A DNA stretch of 64,000 nucleotides from Octadecabacter sp. SW4 (GCF_008065155.1 NZ_CP042819.1:1736001-1800000), one strand, 5' to 3'; shown: positions 1-8,607, numbered from the stretch's first letter. The notes: a model not told the origin generated them from the letters alone. A program made the numbers and translations.

Positions 1-2
1 CT

Positions 3-2021
3 TTGGATATTGACGCCCTGCGCAAAGCGCACCCCGAGCATTGGATGAAAGCCGCTGCCATCCGCACCCTGACACTGGACGCGGTGGCCGCTGCCAATTC
101 CGGCCACTCTGGCATGCCGATGGGTATGGCTGATGTCGCGACGGTCCTGTTTGAAAACCACCTGCGCTTTGACCCAACGGCCCCGAACTGGCCGGATCGT
201 GACCGGTTCATCCTGTCGGCGGGCCACGGGTCGATGCTACTGTATTCCCTGCTGCACCTGACGGGTTACGCGGATATGACGCTGCAACAGCTCAAGGATT
301 TCCGCCAGTGGGGCGCGATCACCGCAGGCCACCCCGAATATGGCCATGCCAGCGGCGTTGAAACCACCACCGGCCCCTTGGGTCAGGGCATCGCCAATGC
401 GGTTGGCTTTGCCATCGCCGAAGAAATCCTGCGCGCCCGATTTGGATCCAAAGCAATCAACCACCACACCTATGTCATGGCCGGTGACGGCTGCCTGATG
501 GAAGGCGTCAGCCAAGAGGCGATCGGCCTTGCCGGTATGCAGAAGCTGTCCAAACTGGTGGTGTTCTTTGACGACAACAATATCACCATCGACGGCACGG
601 TCGATCTGGCCGATATCACCGACCAGCCTGCCCGTTTCGCGGCATCCGGCTGGCACGTGCAATCCATCGATGGCCACGACCCCGTGGCGATTGACGCCGC
701 AATCACCGCCGCCAAGGCCGATCCGCGCCCCTCGATGATTGCCTGCAAGACCCATATCGCCCTGGGCCACGCCGCGCAGGATACCTCAAAGGGGCACGGT
801 GCGCTGACTGACGCGGCGCAATTGCAGGCCGCCAAGGACGCATATGGCTGGCCCTATGGTCCGTTTGAAATTCCCGCAGATGTGAAATCCCAGTGGGAGG
901 CAATGGGCGCACGCGGCGCTACGGCCCGCGCCGCGTGGGAATCCGGCTTTGCCAAATTGCCGAAATCAAAACAGGATGATTTCAATCGCACCTTTGCGCT
1001 TGATGCGCCAAAGAAACTGTCAGCGACCATCAAGGCGCTGAAAAAACAGCTCAGCGAGAGCGCCCCGAAAATGGCGACCCGGTCGTCCTCGGAAAAGGCA
1101 TTGGAAGTCATCAACCCGATCATGCCCGAAACTGTCGGCGGCTCGGCTGACCTGACGGGATCGAACAATACCAAGACCGGCGATCTGGGCGTGTTCAACC
1201 CCGACAACCGCGCAGGCCGCTTTATCCACTATGGCATCCGCGAACACGGTATGGCGGCGGCGATGAACGGCATGGTCCTGCATGGTGGCATCCGCCCCTA
1301 TTCGGGCACCTTCATGTGTTTCACCGATTACGCACGCGGCGCGATGCGCCTGTCGGCCCTGATGGCCGTGCCAACGGTTTACGTCATGACCCACGACAGC
1401 ATCGGCCTTGGCGAAGACGGGCCGACCCACCAGCCGGTCGAGCATCTGGCGATGCTGCGCGCCACGCCCAACATGCATGTGTTCCGCCCCGCTGACGCCG
1501 TTGAGGTGGCCGAAGCCTGGGAATGCGCGCTGACTGCGAAAACCTCGCCCTCGGTGCTGGCACTGTCGCGTCAGGGGCTGCCGACCCTGCGCCATGATCA
1601 CAAGAACAAGAACCTGACCGCCCAGGGGGCCTATGTGCTGGCGGATTCATCGGGCAAGCGTCAGGCGATTCTGATGGCAACCGGGTCCGAAGTGTCCGTG
1701 GCGATGGAGGCCCGCGATATCCTCGAAGCCGAAGGTATCGGCACCCGTGTGGTATCAATGCCCTGCTGGGAATTGTTCGAGGCCCAGGACGACGGCTATC
1801 GCAAGCGTGTCTTGCCCGGCGGCCCCGTGCGGGTCGCGGTCGAGGCTGGCGTGCGCCTTGGCTGGGACAAATGGCTGCTGGGTGAACGCGGCCGCGAAGC
1901 CAAGGCAGGCTTTGTCGGCATGTCCGGCTTCGGGGCCTCGGCACCCGCACCGGAATTGTTCGCGCAATTCGGGATCACGGCGCAGGCCACCGCCGACAAG
2001 GTCAAGGCCCTGCTGGGCTAG
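3..2021 (+). CDS. tkt: Transketolase, 5' end at window edge
   Basis: Thiamine-diphosphate enzyme moving two-carbon ketol units in the pentose phosphate pathway; cytosolic. The reading frame covers a full family-length protein of about 672 residues. The ThDP motif (GDG followed by DDNN) lies near residues 160-190. The pyrimidine-domain stretch with [12 protein letters not shown] is near 413 and the substrate-binding [11 protein letters not shown] segment near 466. The only start visible is TTG at base 3, and the frame is open back to the window edge. The true start is therefore probably a codon or two upstream and the CDS is marginally 5'-truncated. The following lipoprotein gene starts 22 bases after its stop. 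Confidence 0.96.
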   Translation: MDIDALRKAHPEHWMKAAAIRTLTLDAVAAANSGHSGMPMGMADVATVLFENHLRFDPTAPNWPDRDRFILSAGHGSMLLYSLLHLTGYADMTLQQLKDFRQWGAITAGHPEYGHASGVETTTGPLGQGIANAVGFAIAEEILRARFGSKAINHHTYVMAGDGCLMEGVSQEAIGLAGMQKLSKLVVFFDDNNITIDGTVDLADITDQPARFAASGWHVQSIDGHDPVAIDAAITAAKADPRPSMIACKTHIALGHAAQDTSKGHGALTDAAQLQAAKDAYGWPYGPFEIPADVKSQWEAMGARGATARAAWESGFAKLPKSKQDDFNRTFALDAPKKLSATIKALKKQLSESAPKMATRSSSEKALEVINPIMPETVGGSADLTGSNNTKTGDLGVFNPDNRAGRFIHYGIREHGMAAAMNGMVLHGGIRPYSGTFMCFTDYARGAMRLSALMAVPTVYVMTHDSIGLGEDGPTHQPVEHLAMLRATPNMHVFRPADAVEVAEAWECALTAKTSPSVLALSRQGLPTLRHDHKNKNLTAQGAYVLADSSGKRQAILMATGSEVSVAMEARDILEAEGIGTRVVSMPCWELFEAQDDGYRKRVLPGGPVRVAVEAGVRLGWDKWLLGERGREAKAGFVGMSGFGASAPAPELFAQFGITAQATADKVKALLG

Positions 2022-2042
2022 ACAAAAAGGGGGAGCGAAGCC

Positions 2043-2597
2043 ATGACATCCGCAGCCTTCGTTCCCCTGCTCCTGCTGGCGCTGACCGGCTGCGCCGCGC
2101 TGCCAGCCTACGGCCCCGCACGCGCGCCCGACGAAGCACGCGCCGATGCCTTTGCCGTGGCCTTTCTTGATACCATTCAGGCGCAATCCTTTCGCGAAAG
2201 GCGCGAATTATGCGGCTTTTTCGTGCTGCAACCAGACGGGCAAATTACCGCCACCCCACCGCGCGGTGGCACCTTTGCCACCTGCGAGATGGACGCCCCG
2301 CGCGCAGGATCGGGTATCTTTGCCACTTATCACACCCACGGTGCCTATGGGCCGGATTACGACAACGAAGTGCCGTCGGATCTTGATCTGCTGTCTGATT
2401 GGGAGTTCGGTTTGAACGGCTATGTCGCCACCCCCGGCGGGCGGGTCTGGCGCGTCGATTTCAGCGACCGTAACACCGTGCAGGTCTGTGGCCGCGGCTG
2501 TATTTTGGTCGATCCCGGCTTTGTCCCCGAGGACGAGGCAAACATCCGCCCCGGCTATAGCTTGCCGGACCTGCACGCGCGCGCAGATTCGTTTTAA
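2043..2597 (+). CDS. DUF4329 family lipoprotein
   Basis: Predicted 184-residue exported lipoprotein. The N-terminus is a short hydrophobic segment ending in the lipobox LTGC (Cys17), so membrane anchoring is expected. The body carries a YHTHG motif (about residue 100) and an acidic DxDxLSD stretch, the hallmark of DUF4329, a small domain with JAB/peptidase-like His and Asp residues. Catalysis is not established for the family. It follows tkt by 22 bases with a purine-rich ribosome-binding site (gggagcg), so it may be co-transcribed with tkt. No substrate can be named from sequence. Confidence 0.8.
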   Translation: MTSAAFVPLLLLALTGCAALPAYGPARAPDEARADAFAVAFLDTIQAQSFRERRELCGFFVLQPDGQITATPPRGGTFATCEMDAPRAGSGIFATYHTHGAYGPDYDNEVPSDLDLLSDWEFGLNGYVATPGGRVWRVDFSDRNTVQVCGRGCILVDPGFVPEDEANIRPGYSLPDLHARADSF

Positions 2598-2636
2598 CAC
2601 CGACCCGCGCCGCGAATCCGCGACCCTGCGTAAAAC

Positions 2637-2680
2637 TGTTAGCGCCAACGTGCTGCAATGCGGCACTGTTATCGCTAACG
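2637..2680. promoter_or_regulatory. Tandem LacI-type operators upstream of the first gap gene
   Basis: Two near-palindromes, TGTTAGCGCCAACG (2637-2650) and TGTTATCGCTAACG (2667-2680), lie 30 bp centre to centre, about three helical turns. They are 90-133 bp upstream of the GAPDH start. A third copy of the same motif precedes the second gap gene at 5555-5568. The shape fits a LacI-family regulator. It resembles, from memory, the operator of CceR, the carbon-metabolism regulator of Rhodobacter sphaeroides. The identity of the regulator is inference. Confidence 0.7.
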
Positions 2681-2769
2681 TATTGGCAAATATCACATTT
2701 TTCCTTGGTCCGCCCCCCGTCACCCCCTATACCGCAGCCAAGATCAAAAGCGGCAAGCGAGGGCATTTC

Positions 2770-3774
2770 ATGACGGTCACTGTGGGTATCAATGGGTTTG
2801 GCCGGATTGGCCGCTGCACTTTGGCGCATATCTTTGAATCGGCGCGCAACGATGTGCAGGTCGTCAAAATCAACGCCACCGGCCCCGTGGAAACCAACGC
2901 GCACCTGCTACGCTATGACTCTGTGCATGGCCGCTTTGGCGGCACCGTCACCGTGCGCGACGGCGCGCTTGATCTGGGGCGCGGCCCGATTGACATGATG
3001 TCGACCTACAACCCCGAGGAACTGGATTGGGGCGGCGTCGATGTGGTGCTGGAATGTTCGGGCAAATTCAATGACGGCGAAAAATCCGCCGTTCACCTGT
3101 CGCGCGGCGCGAAAAAAGTCCTGATCTCGGCCCCGGCCAAGAATGTGGACCGCACCGTTGTCTACGGCGTGAACCATCGCGCGATGCTGGCCGACGAGCG
3201 GATGATTTCGAACGGGTCCTGCACCACCAACTGTCTTGCCCCGCTGGCCAAGGTTCTGAACGACGCCATCGGCATCGAGCGCGGCATCATGACCACGATC
3301 CACAGCTATACCGGTGACCAACCAACGCTGGACCGTCGCCACGATGACCTTTACCGCGCCCGCGCCGCCGCGATGGCGATGATCCCCACCAGCACCGGCG
3401 CCGCCAAGGCCCTGGGTGAAGTGCTGCCGGAACTGGCGGGCAAACTGGACGGCACCGCCATGCGCGTCCCCACCCCCAATGTCAGCGCCGTTGATCTGAC
3501 ATTCGAGGCCGCGCGCGACGTCAGCGTCGCCGATGTGAACGCCATCGTCGCCGAGGCGGCCGCCGGTCACATGGGCGCCGTCCTGTCCTATGATCCAGAA
3601 CCCAAGGTCAGCATTGATTTCAACCACACCCCCTATTCCACCATCTTTGCCCCAGATCAGACCAAGGTCGTGGGCGGGCGCACGGTGCGGGTGCTGGCGT
3701 GGTATGATAACGAGTGGGGCTTTAGCGCGCGGATGGCAGATGTGGCGGGCGCGATGGGGCGGTTGCTGCATTAA
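2770..3774 (+). CDS. gap: Type I glyceraldehyde-3-phosphate dehydrogenase, paralog 1
   Basis: 334-residue class I GAPDH interconverting glyceraldehyde-3-phosphate and 1,3-bisphosphoglycerate. It has the Rossmann start [11 protein letters not shown], catalytic Cys151 in SNGSCTTNC, the partner His178 in HSYTGDQ, and the C-terminal [11 protein letters not shown] at 2770 gives the standard family N-terminus; the frame runs open upstream but without family sequence. At position 36, where most NAD-dependent GAPDHs and the second paralog at 5621 have Asp, this protein has Ala (INATGP). Loss of that Asp commonly relaxes the preference for NAD, so NADP use or a gluconeogenic role is possible. Tandem operators lie upstream. 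Confidence 0.95.
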   Translation: MTVTVGINGFGRIGRCTLAHIFESARNDVQVVKINATGPVETNAHLLRYDSVHGRFGGTVTVRDGALDLGRGPIDMMSTYNPEELDWGGVDVVLECSGKFNDGEKSAVHLSRGAKKVLISAPAKNVDRTVVYGVNHRAMLADERMISNGSCTTNCLAPLAKVLNDAIGIERGIMTTIHSYTGDQPTLDRRHDDLYRARAAAMAMIPTSTGAAKALGEVLPELAGKLDGTAMRVPTPNVSAVDLTFEAARDVSVADVNAIVAEAAAGHMGAVLSYDPEPKVSIDFNHTPYSTIFAPDQTKVVGGRTVRVLAWYDNEWGFSARMADVAGAMGRLLH

Positions 3775-3938
3775 TGCAGGCGCGCCGGGTTGCACCTGAA
3801 CCAAAGTTGTAGCCCCTAAACCAAAGGCTAATCTGGCTGTTCTCGAACCGCAGTCGGATTCCGCGGCGCATATCTTTCGACCATGTCTTGGACACAAGGC
3901 GCGCCCATTGGCCCGCCAAACCAGGAAAGGTCGATACC

Positions 3939-4187
3939 ATGAAACAACTTCTTCTTGCCGCCGCAATCAGTCTTCCCGCCACTTTTGCCGCCGCCTCAAA
4001 TGACGGCATGATCAGCGAAGACGTGCAGGCACAGATCCGCGCGACCCTGACCGAACAGGGCTACGAAGTGCGCCAGATCGAAATGGAAGACGGCATGATC
4101 GAGGTCTATGCGCTCAAGGATGGTCAGCGTTTCGAGCTTTATCTTGACGATGCCTACAACATCGTGCGCACCAAGATCGACGATTGA
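3939..4187 (+). CDS. Small secreted PepSY-domain protein
   Basis: 82-residue protein with a cleavable signal peptide (MKQLLLAAAISLPATFAAA) and a single PepSY-like domain. The domain follows the ISEDVQAQIRATLTEQGYEVRQIEMEDGM pattern and continues to an ELYLDDAYNIVRTKIDD end. Such small periplasmic PepSY proteins often sit next to b-type cytochromes, as here. ATG at 3939 has a gaaagg ribosome-binding site. A strong terminator immediately follows, so the gene can be transcribed alone or as the proximal, more abundant part of the cytochrome operon. Confidence 0.85.
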   Translation: MKQLLLAAAISLPATFAAASNDGMISEDVQAQIRATLTEQGYEVRQIEMEDGMIEVYALKDGQRFELYLDDAYNIVRTKIDD

Positions 4188-4194
4188 CCCCAGA

Positions 4195-4228
4195 GGGGCG
4201 CGGGCCAACATCCCGCGCCCCATTTTTT
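4195..4228 (+). terminator. Rho-independent terminator between PepSY and cytochrome b genes
   Basis: Perfect 10-bp stem GGGGCGCGGG / CCCGCGCCCC with a 7-base loop, followed by ATTTTTT. It ends only 16 bases before the start of the cytochrome b gene. It should end most PepSY transcripts or attenuate read-through into the cytochrome gene. Confidence 0.85.
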
Positions 4229-4243
4229 CAGAAAGGACAGATC

Positions 4244-4783
4244 ATGACCCGCCACCGCGTTTGGGATCCGCTTTTGCGCTTGTTTCACTGGTCGCTTGTC
4301 GTGACCTTTACGGCCAATGCGTTCTTTACCGATGACGAAAGCAAACTGCATGAAATCATCGGTTACATTGTCGTCGGGCTTATTGCCTTCCGCCTTGTCT
4401 GGGGGATGGTCGGGCCCAAAATGGCGCGTTTCACTAGCTTTGCGCCCACTGCTGCGGCCATCGCCGATCAAATGACCGACATCGCGACCGGTCGGCGCGC
4501 GGTTCACTTGGGTCATACCCCGCTGGGGGCCTTGATGATTTTCAACCTGCTCGTCACTCTCGCCGCGATTGGCGCGACCGGCTACATGCTGACAACCAAT
4601 GCATTCTGGGGCATTGGATGGGTCGAGGACAGCCACGAAGCGCTTGTCGTCTGGGCCGAGATTTCTATCGCCGCGCATATCGCCGCCGTGATCTGGGAAA
4701 GCCGCCGCACGGGCGTGAATTTGCCGCAGGCAATGGTTACGGGTGTGAAAAAGGTGCCCAAAGACGCTAAGATCGTGCCATGA
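4244..4783 (+). CDS. Cytochrome b561-type membrane protein
   Basis: 179-residue inner-membrane b-type cytochrome of the Ni/Fe-hydrogenase / thiosulfate-reductase cytochrome b family. The opening RVWDPLLRLFHWSLV carries the usual first haem-ligand His (LFHW). Further histidines occur in HEIIGY, the HTPLGALMI helix and the AAHIAAVIW helix, and about four transmembrane helices are visible. It probably passes electrons between the quinone pool and a soluble partner, which is not encoded here. Its stop overlaps the start of the next gene (ATGA), so the two are translationally coupled. Confidence 0.87.
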   Translation: MTRHRVWDPLLRLFHWSLVVTFTANAFFTDDESKLHEIIGYIVVGLIAFRLVWGMVGPKMARFTSFAPTAAAIADQMTDIATGRRAVHLGHTPLGALMIFNLLVTLAAIGATGYMLTTNAFWGIGWVEDSHEALVVWAEISIAAHIAAVIWESRRTGVNLPQAMVTGVKKVPKDAKIVP

Positions 4784-5322
4784 TGAGGGTCATGGAAAAG
4801 CCTTTCGCCTTGTTGTTGCTGATTGCCGCGCAGGTTGTAACTGCGGGGTTTTTCCTTTGGGATGTCATTTCTGATGGCCTGTCTCTGGGCCGTTGGGCCT
4901 TGTCGGATTGGCATTTCGTGGTCGAGGCCGTGGCGGCCATCGCGCTGATCCTGGCGGTCATCATCGAAGCCCGCTATCTCGTGGCGTTGCTGCGCCGCAA
5001 AAGCCATCTTGAACGGCAGGTTTCCGTGGCAGCCAGCGCCTTTCATGACGTGATCGAGGCACAATTCGCCGCCTGGTCCCTGACCCCATCCGAAGCAGAC
5101 GTGGCCCATTTCACCGTCAAAGGGTTTTCGATTGGCGAGATCGCGCAGTATCGCGGCTCGGCTGAAGGGACGATCAAATCGCACCTGAACGCAATCTATC
5201 GCAAGGCTGGCGTGGCAAATCGCGGTGAACTGCTCAGCCTGCTGATCGAGGATCTGACAGGCACGGACCTGATTACCGCCCCCGACCCAGCCCTGCCCGC
5301 GGGCGCGACCAGCCTGCCCTGA
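4780..5322 (+). CDS. Membrane-anchored LuxR-type HTH regulator
   Basis: 180-residue protein. Two hydrophobic helices (about 8-30 and 42-68) are followed by a LuxR/GerE DNA-binding domain (about 100-160). The HTH core is LTPSEADVAHF, FSIGEIAQYRGSAEGTIKSHL and YRKAGVANRGEL. There is no phospho-receiver or autoinducer domain, so sensing is likely through the membrane part or a partner. It overlaps the cytochrome b gene by four bases (ATGA). That suggests redox- or membrane-linked control of this small cluster, which is inference. Confidence 0.86.
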   Translation: MMRVMEKPFALLLLIAAQVVTAGFFLWDVISDGLSLGRWALSDWHFVVEAVAAIALILAVIIEARYLVALLRRKSHLERQVSVAASAFHDVIEAQFAAWSLTPSEADVAHFTVKGFSIGEIAQYRGSAEGTIKSHLNAIYRKAGVANRGELLSLLIEDLTGTDLITAPDPALPAGATSLP

Positions 5323-5368
5323 GCGATCGCCCCTTCCCCTTGTGGTGGCGCGCGGCTAACACTGCGCC

Positions 5369-5512
5369 ATGACCAACAAAATCGCAATCTGGCTACTTGG
5401 GCTGATCGTCGCTTTCTTTGTCCTTGACCGTTTCGTGCTCGGGATCGGGGCTGGCCTGTTCCTGTTGCGTGAATTGCTGGCCCTGATCGAATACCTCGCC
5501 ATCTGGCGCTAG
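5369..5512 (+). CDS. 47-residue conserved membrane microprotein
   Basis: Short ORF with one N-terminal hydrophobic helix (WLLGLIVAFFVLDRFVLG) and an amphipathic tail ending LIEYLAIWR. From memory, similar glyceraldehyde-3-phosphate-dehydrogenase-linked microproteins of about 47 residues ending in an IEYLxxWR-like motif recur in Rhodobacterales. The function is unknown. The start is ATG at 5369, with no strong ribosome-binding site. It lies in front of the operator and promoter of the second gap gene. Confidence 0.65.
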   Translation: MTNKIAIWLLGLIVAFFVLDRFVLGIGAGLFLLRELLALIEYLAIWR

Positions 5513-5530
5513 AGTTGCGTTGATCTGCGG

Positions 5531-5568
5531 TTGACCTTTGGCGTAAAATGGCGATGTTAGCGCCAACA
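5531..5568 (+). promoter_or_regulatory. Candidate promoter with LacI-type operator for the second gap gene
   Basis: TTGACC (5531-5536) is a plausible -35 element. TGTTAGCGCCAACA (5555-5568), a nearly perfect palindrome matching the paired sites at 2637-2680, begins 18 bases later, where a -10 region and transcription start would lie. A repressor bound there would block initiation. The -10 sequence itself is poor. Confidence 0.6.
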
Positions 5569-5620
5569 GTCCCGCTATGCTGGCGCGGACGTTGCAGTTT
5601 CTCAAAGCGAGGGCAGAACC

Positions 5621-6625
5621 ATGTCAGTCAAAGTAGCAATCAACGGATTTGGACGGATCGGCCGGAACGTGCTGCGCGCGATCATTGAAAGCGGGCGCAC
5701 CGATATCGACGTCGTGGCGATCAACGATCTTGGCCCCGTCGAAACCAATGCGCACCTGCTGCAATATGATAGTGTTCATGGCCGCTTTCCCCACCCCGTC
5801 ACCACCACCGAAGACACAATCGACGTGGGGCGCGGCCCAATCAAGGTCACAGCACTGCGCAACCCCGCCGATCTGCCCTGGGCGGATGTGGATATTGTGC
5901 TGGAATGCACCGGCATCTTTACCAGCAAGGACGCCTGTCAGGCCCACCTGGAAAACGGATCAAGCCGCGTTCTGATCTCGGCCCCCGGCAAAGACGCTGA
6001 TAAAACAATCGTTTACGGCGTGAATGACGGCCTGCTTAGCGCGGCGGATATCGTTGTGTCCAACGCCTCCTGCACGACCAACTGCCTGGCCCCGGTGGCA
6101 AAGGTGATCAATGACGCGATCGGTATCAAGCGTGGATTCATGACCACCGTGCACAGCTACACCGGTGATCAGCCGACCCTTGATACGATGCACACGGACC
6201 TTTATCGCGCCCGCGCCGCGGCCCTGTCGATGATCCCCACCAGCACCGGTGCCGCCAAGGCCGTGGGCCTTGTTCTGCCCGAACTTGACGGTATCCTTGA
6301 TGGCGTTGCGATCCGCGTGCCAACGCCCAATGTGTCGGTCGTCGACCTGACCTTTGAAACCAAGCGTGACACCACGGTTGATGAAATCAATGATCTGATC
6401 CGCGCTGCGGCCAATGCCGGCCCCCTCAAGGGGATCCTCGGCTTTACCGACAAGAAACTGGTGAGCGTTGATTTCAACCACGATCCCCATTCCAGCATCT
6501 TTGCAACCGATCAGACCAAGGTCATGGACGGCAACATGTGCCGTATCCTGACGTGGTATGATAATGAATGGGGCTTTTCGAACCGTATGGCTGACACGGC
6601 GGTGAAGATGGGATCATTCCTGTAA
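5621..6625 (+). CDS. gap: Type I glyceraldehyde-3-phosphate dehydrogenase, paralog 2
   Basis: 334-residue GAPDH with catalytic Cys151 (SNASCTTNC) and His178 (HSYTGDQ), and with Asp36 in the [10 protein letters not shown] loop as expected for NAD binding. This is probably the main glycolytic NAD enzyme. It is collinear over the full length with the paralog at 2770 but clearly diverged, so this is not a recent tandem copy. A gagggcag ribosome-binding site precedes the ATG. A single operator of the same type as at the first gap gene lies 53 bases upstream. Confidence 0.96.
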   Translation: MSVKVAINGFGRIGRNVLRAIIESGRTDIDVVAINDLGPVETNAHLLQYDSVHGRFPHPVTTTEDTIDVGRGPIKVTALRNPADLPWADVDIVLECTGIFTSKDACQAHLENGSSRVLISAPGKDADKTIVYGVNDGLLSAADIVVSNASCTTNCLAPVAKVINDAIGIKRGFMTTVHSYTGDQPTLDTMHTDLYRARAAALSMIPTSTGAAKAVGLVLPELDGILDGVAIRVPTPNVSVVDLTFETKRDTTVDEINDLIRAAANAGPLKGILGFTDKKLVSVDFNHDPHSSIFATDQTKVMDGNMCRILTWYDNEWGFSNRMADTAVKMGSFL

Positions 6626-6650
6626 AATCAACGGGATATGATGCAAAGCT

Positions 6651-6674
6651 AAGGTCGTCCTTGGGGGCGGCCTT
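6651..6674. terminator. Hairpin between convergent gap and coaD
   Basis: AAGGTCGTCC / GGGCGGCCTT with a TTGG loop pairs over all ten positions as RNA if two U-G wobbles are allowed. It lies between the two convergent stops. There is no clear T run, so termination strength is uncertain. Confidence 0.4.
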
Positions 6675-7164
6675 ATGACAGACGCTGGGTCAGGGCCGAT
6701 TTGACGGCAGGTGGCACGAATTTCGCCACATCCCCGCCCAGACGGGCGATTTCCTTGACCAGTTTGGACGCAATTGCCTGATTTTTCGCATCCGCCATCA
6801 GGAACACCGTCTCGATCGAATTATCAAGTGAACGGTTCATTCCAACCATTTGAAATTCATACTCAAAATCCGCGACAGCCCGCAGCCCGCGAATGATCAC
6901 CCCGGCGCCCACGTCATGGGCGCAATCGATCAGCAGATTGTCAAACGGATGCGCCACGATGTCGGTGCCGGTTTCCTTGGCAATGGTGCCACACTCGGCC
7001 TCGATCATCGCCACGCGTTCTTCAAGGGTGAACAATGGCCCCTTGTCGCGGTTGATCGCCACGCCGATCACAAGCCGGTCCACCAGCGAACAGGCGCGGC
7101 GGATAATATCCATATGCCCGTTGGTGACGGGGTCAAATGTGCCGGGATAAAGCCCAACGCGCAT
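6673..7164 (-). CDS. coaD: Phosphopantetheine adenylyltransferase
   Basis: 163-residue enzyme making dephospho-CoA from 4'-phosphopantetheine and ATP, the penultimate step of CoA synthesis. It has the nucleotidyltransferase opening YPGTFDPVTNGHMDII with the T/HxGH signature, IRGLRAVADFEYEFQM, and the C-terminal IASKLVKEIARLGGD. Start chosen at MRVGLYPG (7164); the frame extends ten codons further without family sequence. Confidence 0.96.
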   Translation of the reverse strand: MRVGLYPGTFDPVTNGHMDIIRRACSLVDRLVIGVAINRDKGPLFTLEERVAMIEAECGTIAKETGTDIVAHPFDNLLIDCAHDVGAGVIIRGLRAVADFEYEFQMVGMNRSLDNSIETVFLMADAKNQAIASKLVKEIARLGGDVAKFVPPAVKSALTQRLS

Positions 7165-7224
7165 GGCGCACCTCCGATTGATGTCAGGTGGCACGCAACA
7201 TTATTGCGCGCGGGAATGCAAGGG

Positions 7225-7659
7225 CTAGTGGCCCATGATCATGCCTTGCAGCGCGTCCTTTTCCATCGACAGTTCTGCAAGGCGCGCCTTGACCACATCA
7301 CCGATGGAAATCAGCCCGACCATGACGCCGTCCTGCATCACGGGAAGGTGGCGGAACCGCCCTTCTGTCATCATTTCCAAGACCTTATCAGCGCTGTCGT
7401 CGCGCCCGCATGTCACCGGATTGGCCGTCATCAGGGCGCTGACAGGTTCGTTCATGCAGCCCGCGCCACGCTTGCCAAGTTCGCGCACGATATCGCGTTC
7501 CGACAAAATGCCATCGGGCGTCTGCCCCCCTTCGGACACCACGATCGTGCCGATCCGTTTTTCGGACAAGACCGCAACCGCATCGGAAACCAGCGCGCCG
7601 GGCCTCAGTGTCAAGACGCCGGTATCAGCCTTGGATTTCAGAATTTGTTGCACGATCAT
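7225..7659 (-). CDS. Two-CBS-domain protein
   Basis: 144-residue protein made only of a CBS pair (about 8-65 and 75-135). The DxxxxAxxxLxxxxIGTIVVSE pattern is in the first repeat and FRHLPVMQDGVMVGLISIGDVVKARL in the second. CBS pairs bind adenine nucleotides and act as energy sensors, but the partner is unknown. A second CBS protein of the same general type occurs at 54014-54499. It is separated from coaD by 60 bases and transcribed in the same direction. Confidence 0.9.
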   Translation of the reverse strand: MIVQQILKSKADTGVLTLRPGALVSDAVAVLSEKRIGTIVVSEGGQTPDGILSERDIVRELGKRGAGCMNEPVSALMTANPVTCGRDDSADKVLEMMTEGRFRHLPVMQDGVMVGLISIGDVVKARLAELSMEKDALQGMIMGH

Positions 7660-7689
7660 GACGGTCTCCTTTTGCTTTTTACCAGCGTC

Positions 7690-8586
7690 CTAGCTTTTGC
7701 CCCCCGCTGTCAAGCGCGCCTGTGCTTCAAGATGTGCCACTTCACGCCGCACCCCCGCGATCAAAAGGTCCGCAAAACGGGTCAACCGGTCCGAGCGCCG
7801 GTCCGACAGATGCCGCACCAGATAAAATGCGCGGGTCAGTGACAGGGCGTCTTGCAGCACAAATTGCAGCTCGGGCGCAAAGGGCATGGCAAAGTCATGC
7901 ACGATCCCCACACCGCCGCCCTGACGCAGCATATTCAGTTGAACAGACACGGAATTTGACGCCAATTGCACGGCCTTGGCACCGATATCGCCCAGGTAAT
8001 CCAGTTCCTTGTCAAAGATCATATCGGGGATATAGCCAACGATCCGCTCACCGCGAATATCCGCAAGCGTTTGAAATTGCGTGCCTTTTGCTGCAGCCAA
8101 ATGCAGGTGGTAGTCGGTGATCTTTTGCACCGACAACCGTTCCGCATTGGGCGGGCTGACCGTGATCGCCATGTCGGCCTCGCGTTTGGACAGGTTCACA
8201 ACGCGCGGCAGCGCCAGCACCTGAATATCAAGCGCAGGGTTGTCCAACTGGATCGCGGCGCAGACCTGCGGTAGCAGGAAATTGGCGCAGCCATCAGGCG
8301 CACCGATCCGGATTTGCCCGGTCAAACTACCCTGTCCCTCACCGGCATGCAGCGCGGGGGTCAGGGCATCCTCGGCGCGTGCAGCGTGGTCTTGCAGGCG
8401 CGCGCCAAGGTCGGTCAGTGCATACCCTTGCGGCGATTTGACAAATAATGCGCCACCGACGGAATCCTCGAGCCGCGCAATCCGCCGCCCCAGGGTCGCC
8501 GGATCCATCCGCAGCACCGGGGCTGCGCCGGTCAGGCTGGCCGCGCGTGCCACAGCCAGGAATATCCGCACATCATCCCAGTTCAT
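7690..8586 (-). CDS. LysR-family transcriptional regulator
   Basis: 298-residue regulator. It has an N-terminal winged HTH (about 1-60: WDDVRIFLAVARAASLTGAAPVLRMDPATLGRRIARLE) and a substrate-binding domain in the rest. Start chosen at MNWDDV (8586), with GCAGGT seven bases before it; MAMNW at 8592 is an alternative. It is divergent from mmsA, with a 12-bp palindrome between them, so it probably controls mmsA. The inducer is unknown; a branched-chain degradation intermediate is plausible. Confidence 0.9.
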   Translation of the reverse strand: MNWDDVRIFLAVARAASLTGAAPVLRMDPATLGRRIARLEDSVGGALFVKSPQGYALTDLGARLQDHAARAEDALTPALHAGEGQGSLTGQIRIGAPDGCANFLLPQVCAAIQLDNPALDIQVLALPRVVNLSKREADMAITVSPPNAERLSVQKITDYHLHLAAAKGTQFQTLADIRGERIVGYIPDMIFDKELDYLGDIGAKAVQLASNSVSVQLNMLRQGGGVGIVHDFAMPFAPELQFVLQDALSLTRAFYLVRHLSDRRSDRLTRFADLLIAGVRREVAHLEAQARLTAGGKS

Positions 8587-8595
8587 CGCCATACC

Positions 8596-8607
8596 TGCAA
8601 TATTGCA
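8596..8607. promoter_or_regulatory. Palindromic candidate LysR binding site
   Basis: TGCAATATTGCA is a perfect 12-bp palindrome in the 96-bp divergent region between the LysR gene and mmsA. It contains the T-N11-A-like symmetry seen in LysR sites. It sits ten bases from the LysR start, which suits autorepression. Confidence 0.55.

Noticed and set aside
2422..2769. 116-codon open extension in front of the first gap gene
   Set aside because: It has no family sequence, runs through the operators and overlaps the lipoprotein gene; the ATG at 2770 gives the normal GAPDH N-terminus.
2908..3966. 352-codon open frame antisense to gap
   Set aside because: High-GC codon bias of the sense gene keeps the opposite frame open; the protein is His/Gly/Ala-rich and unlike any family. 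The same holds for 8731-9801, 10525-11679, 16158-17210 and 55878-57518.
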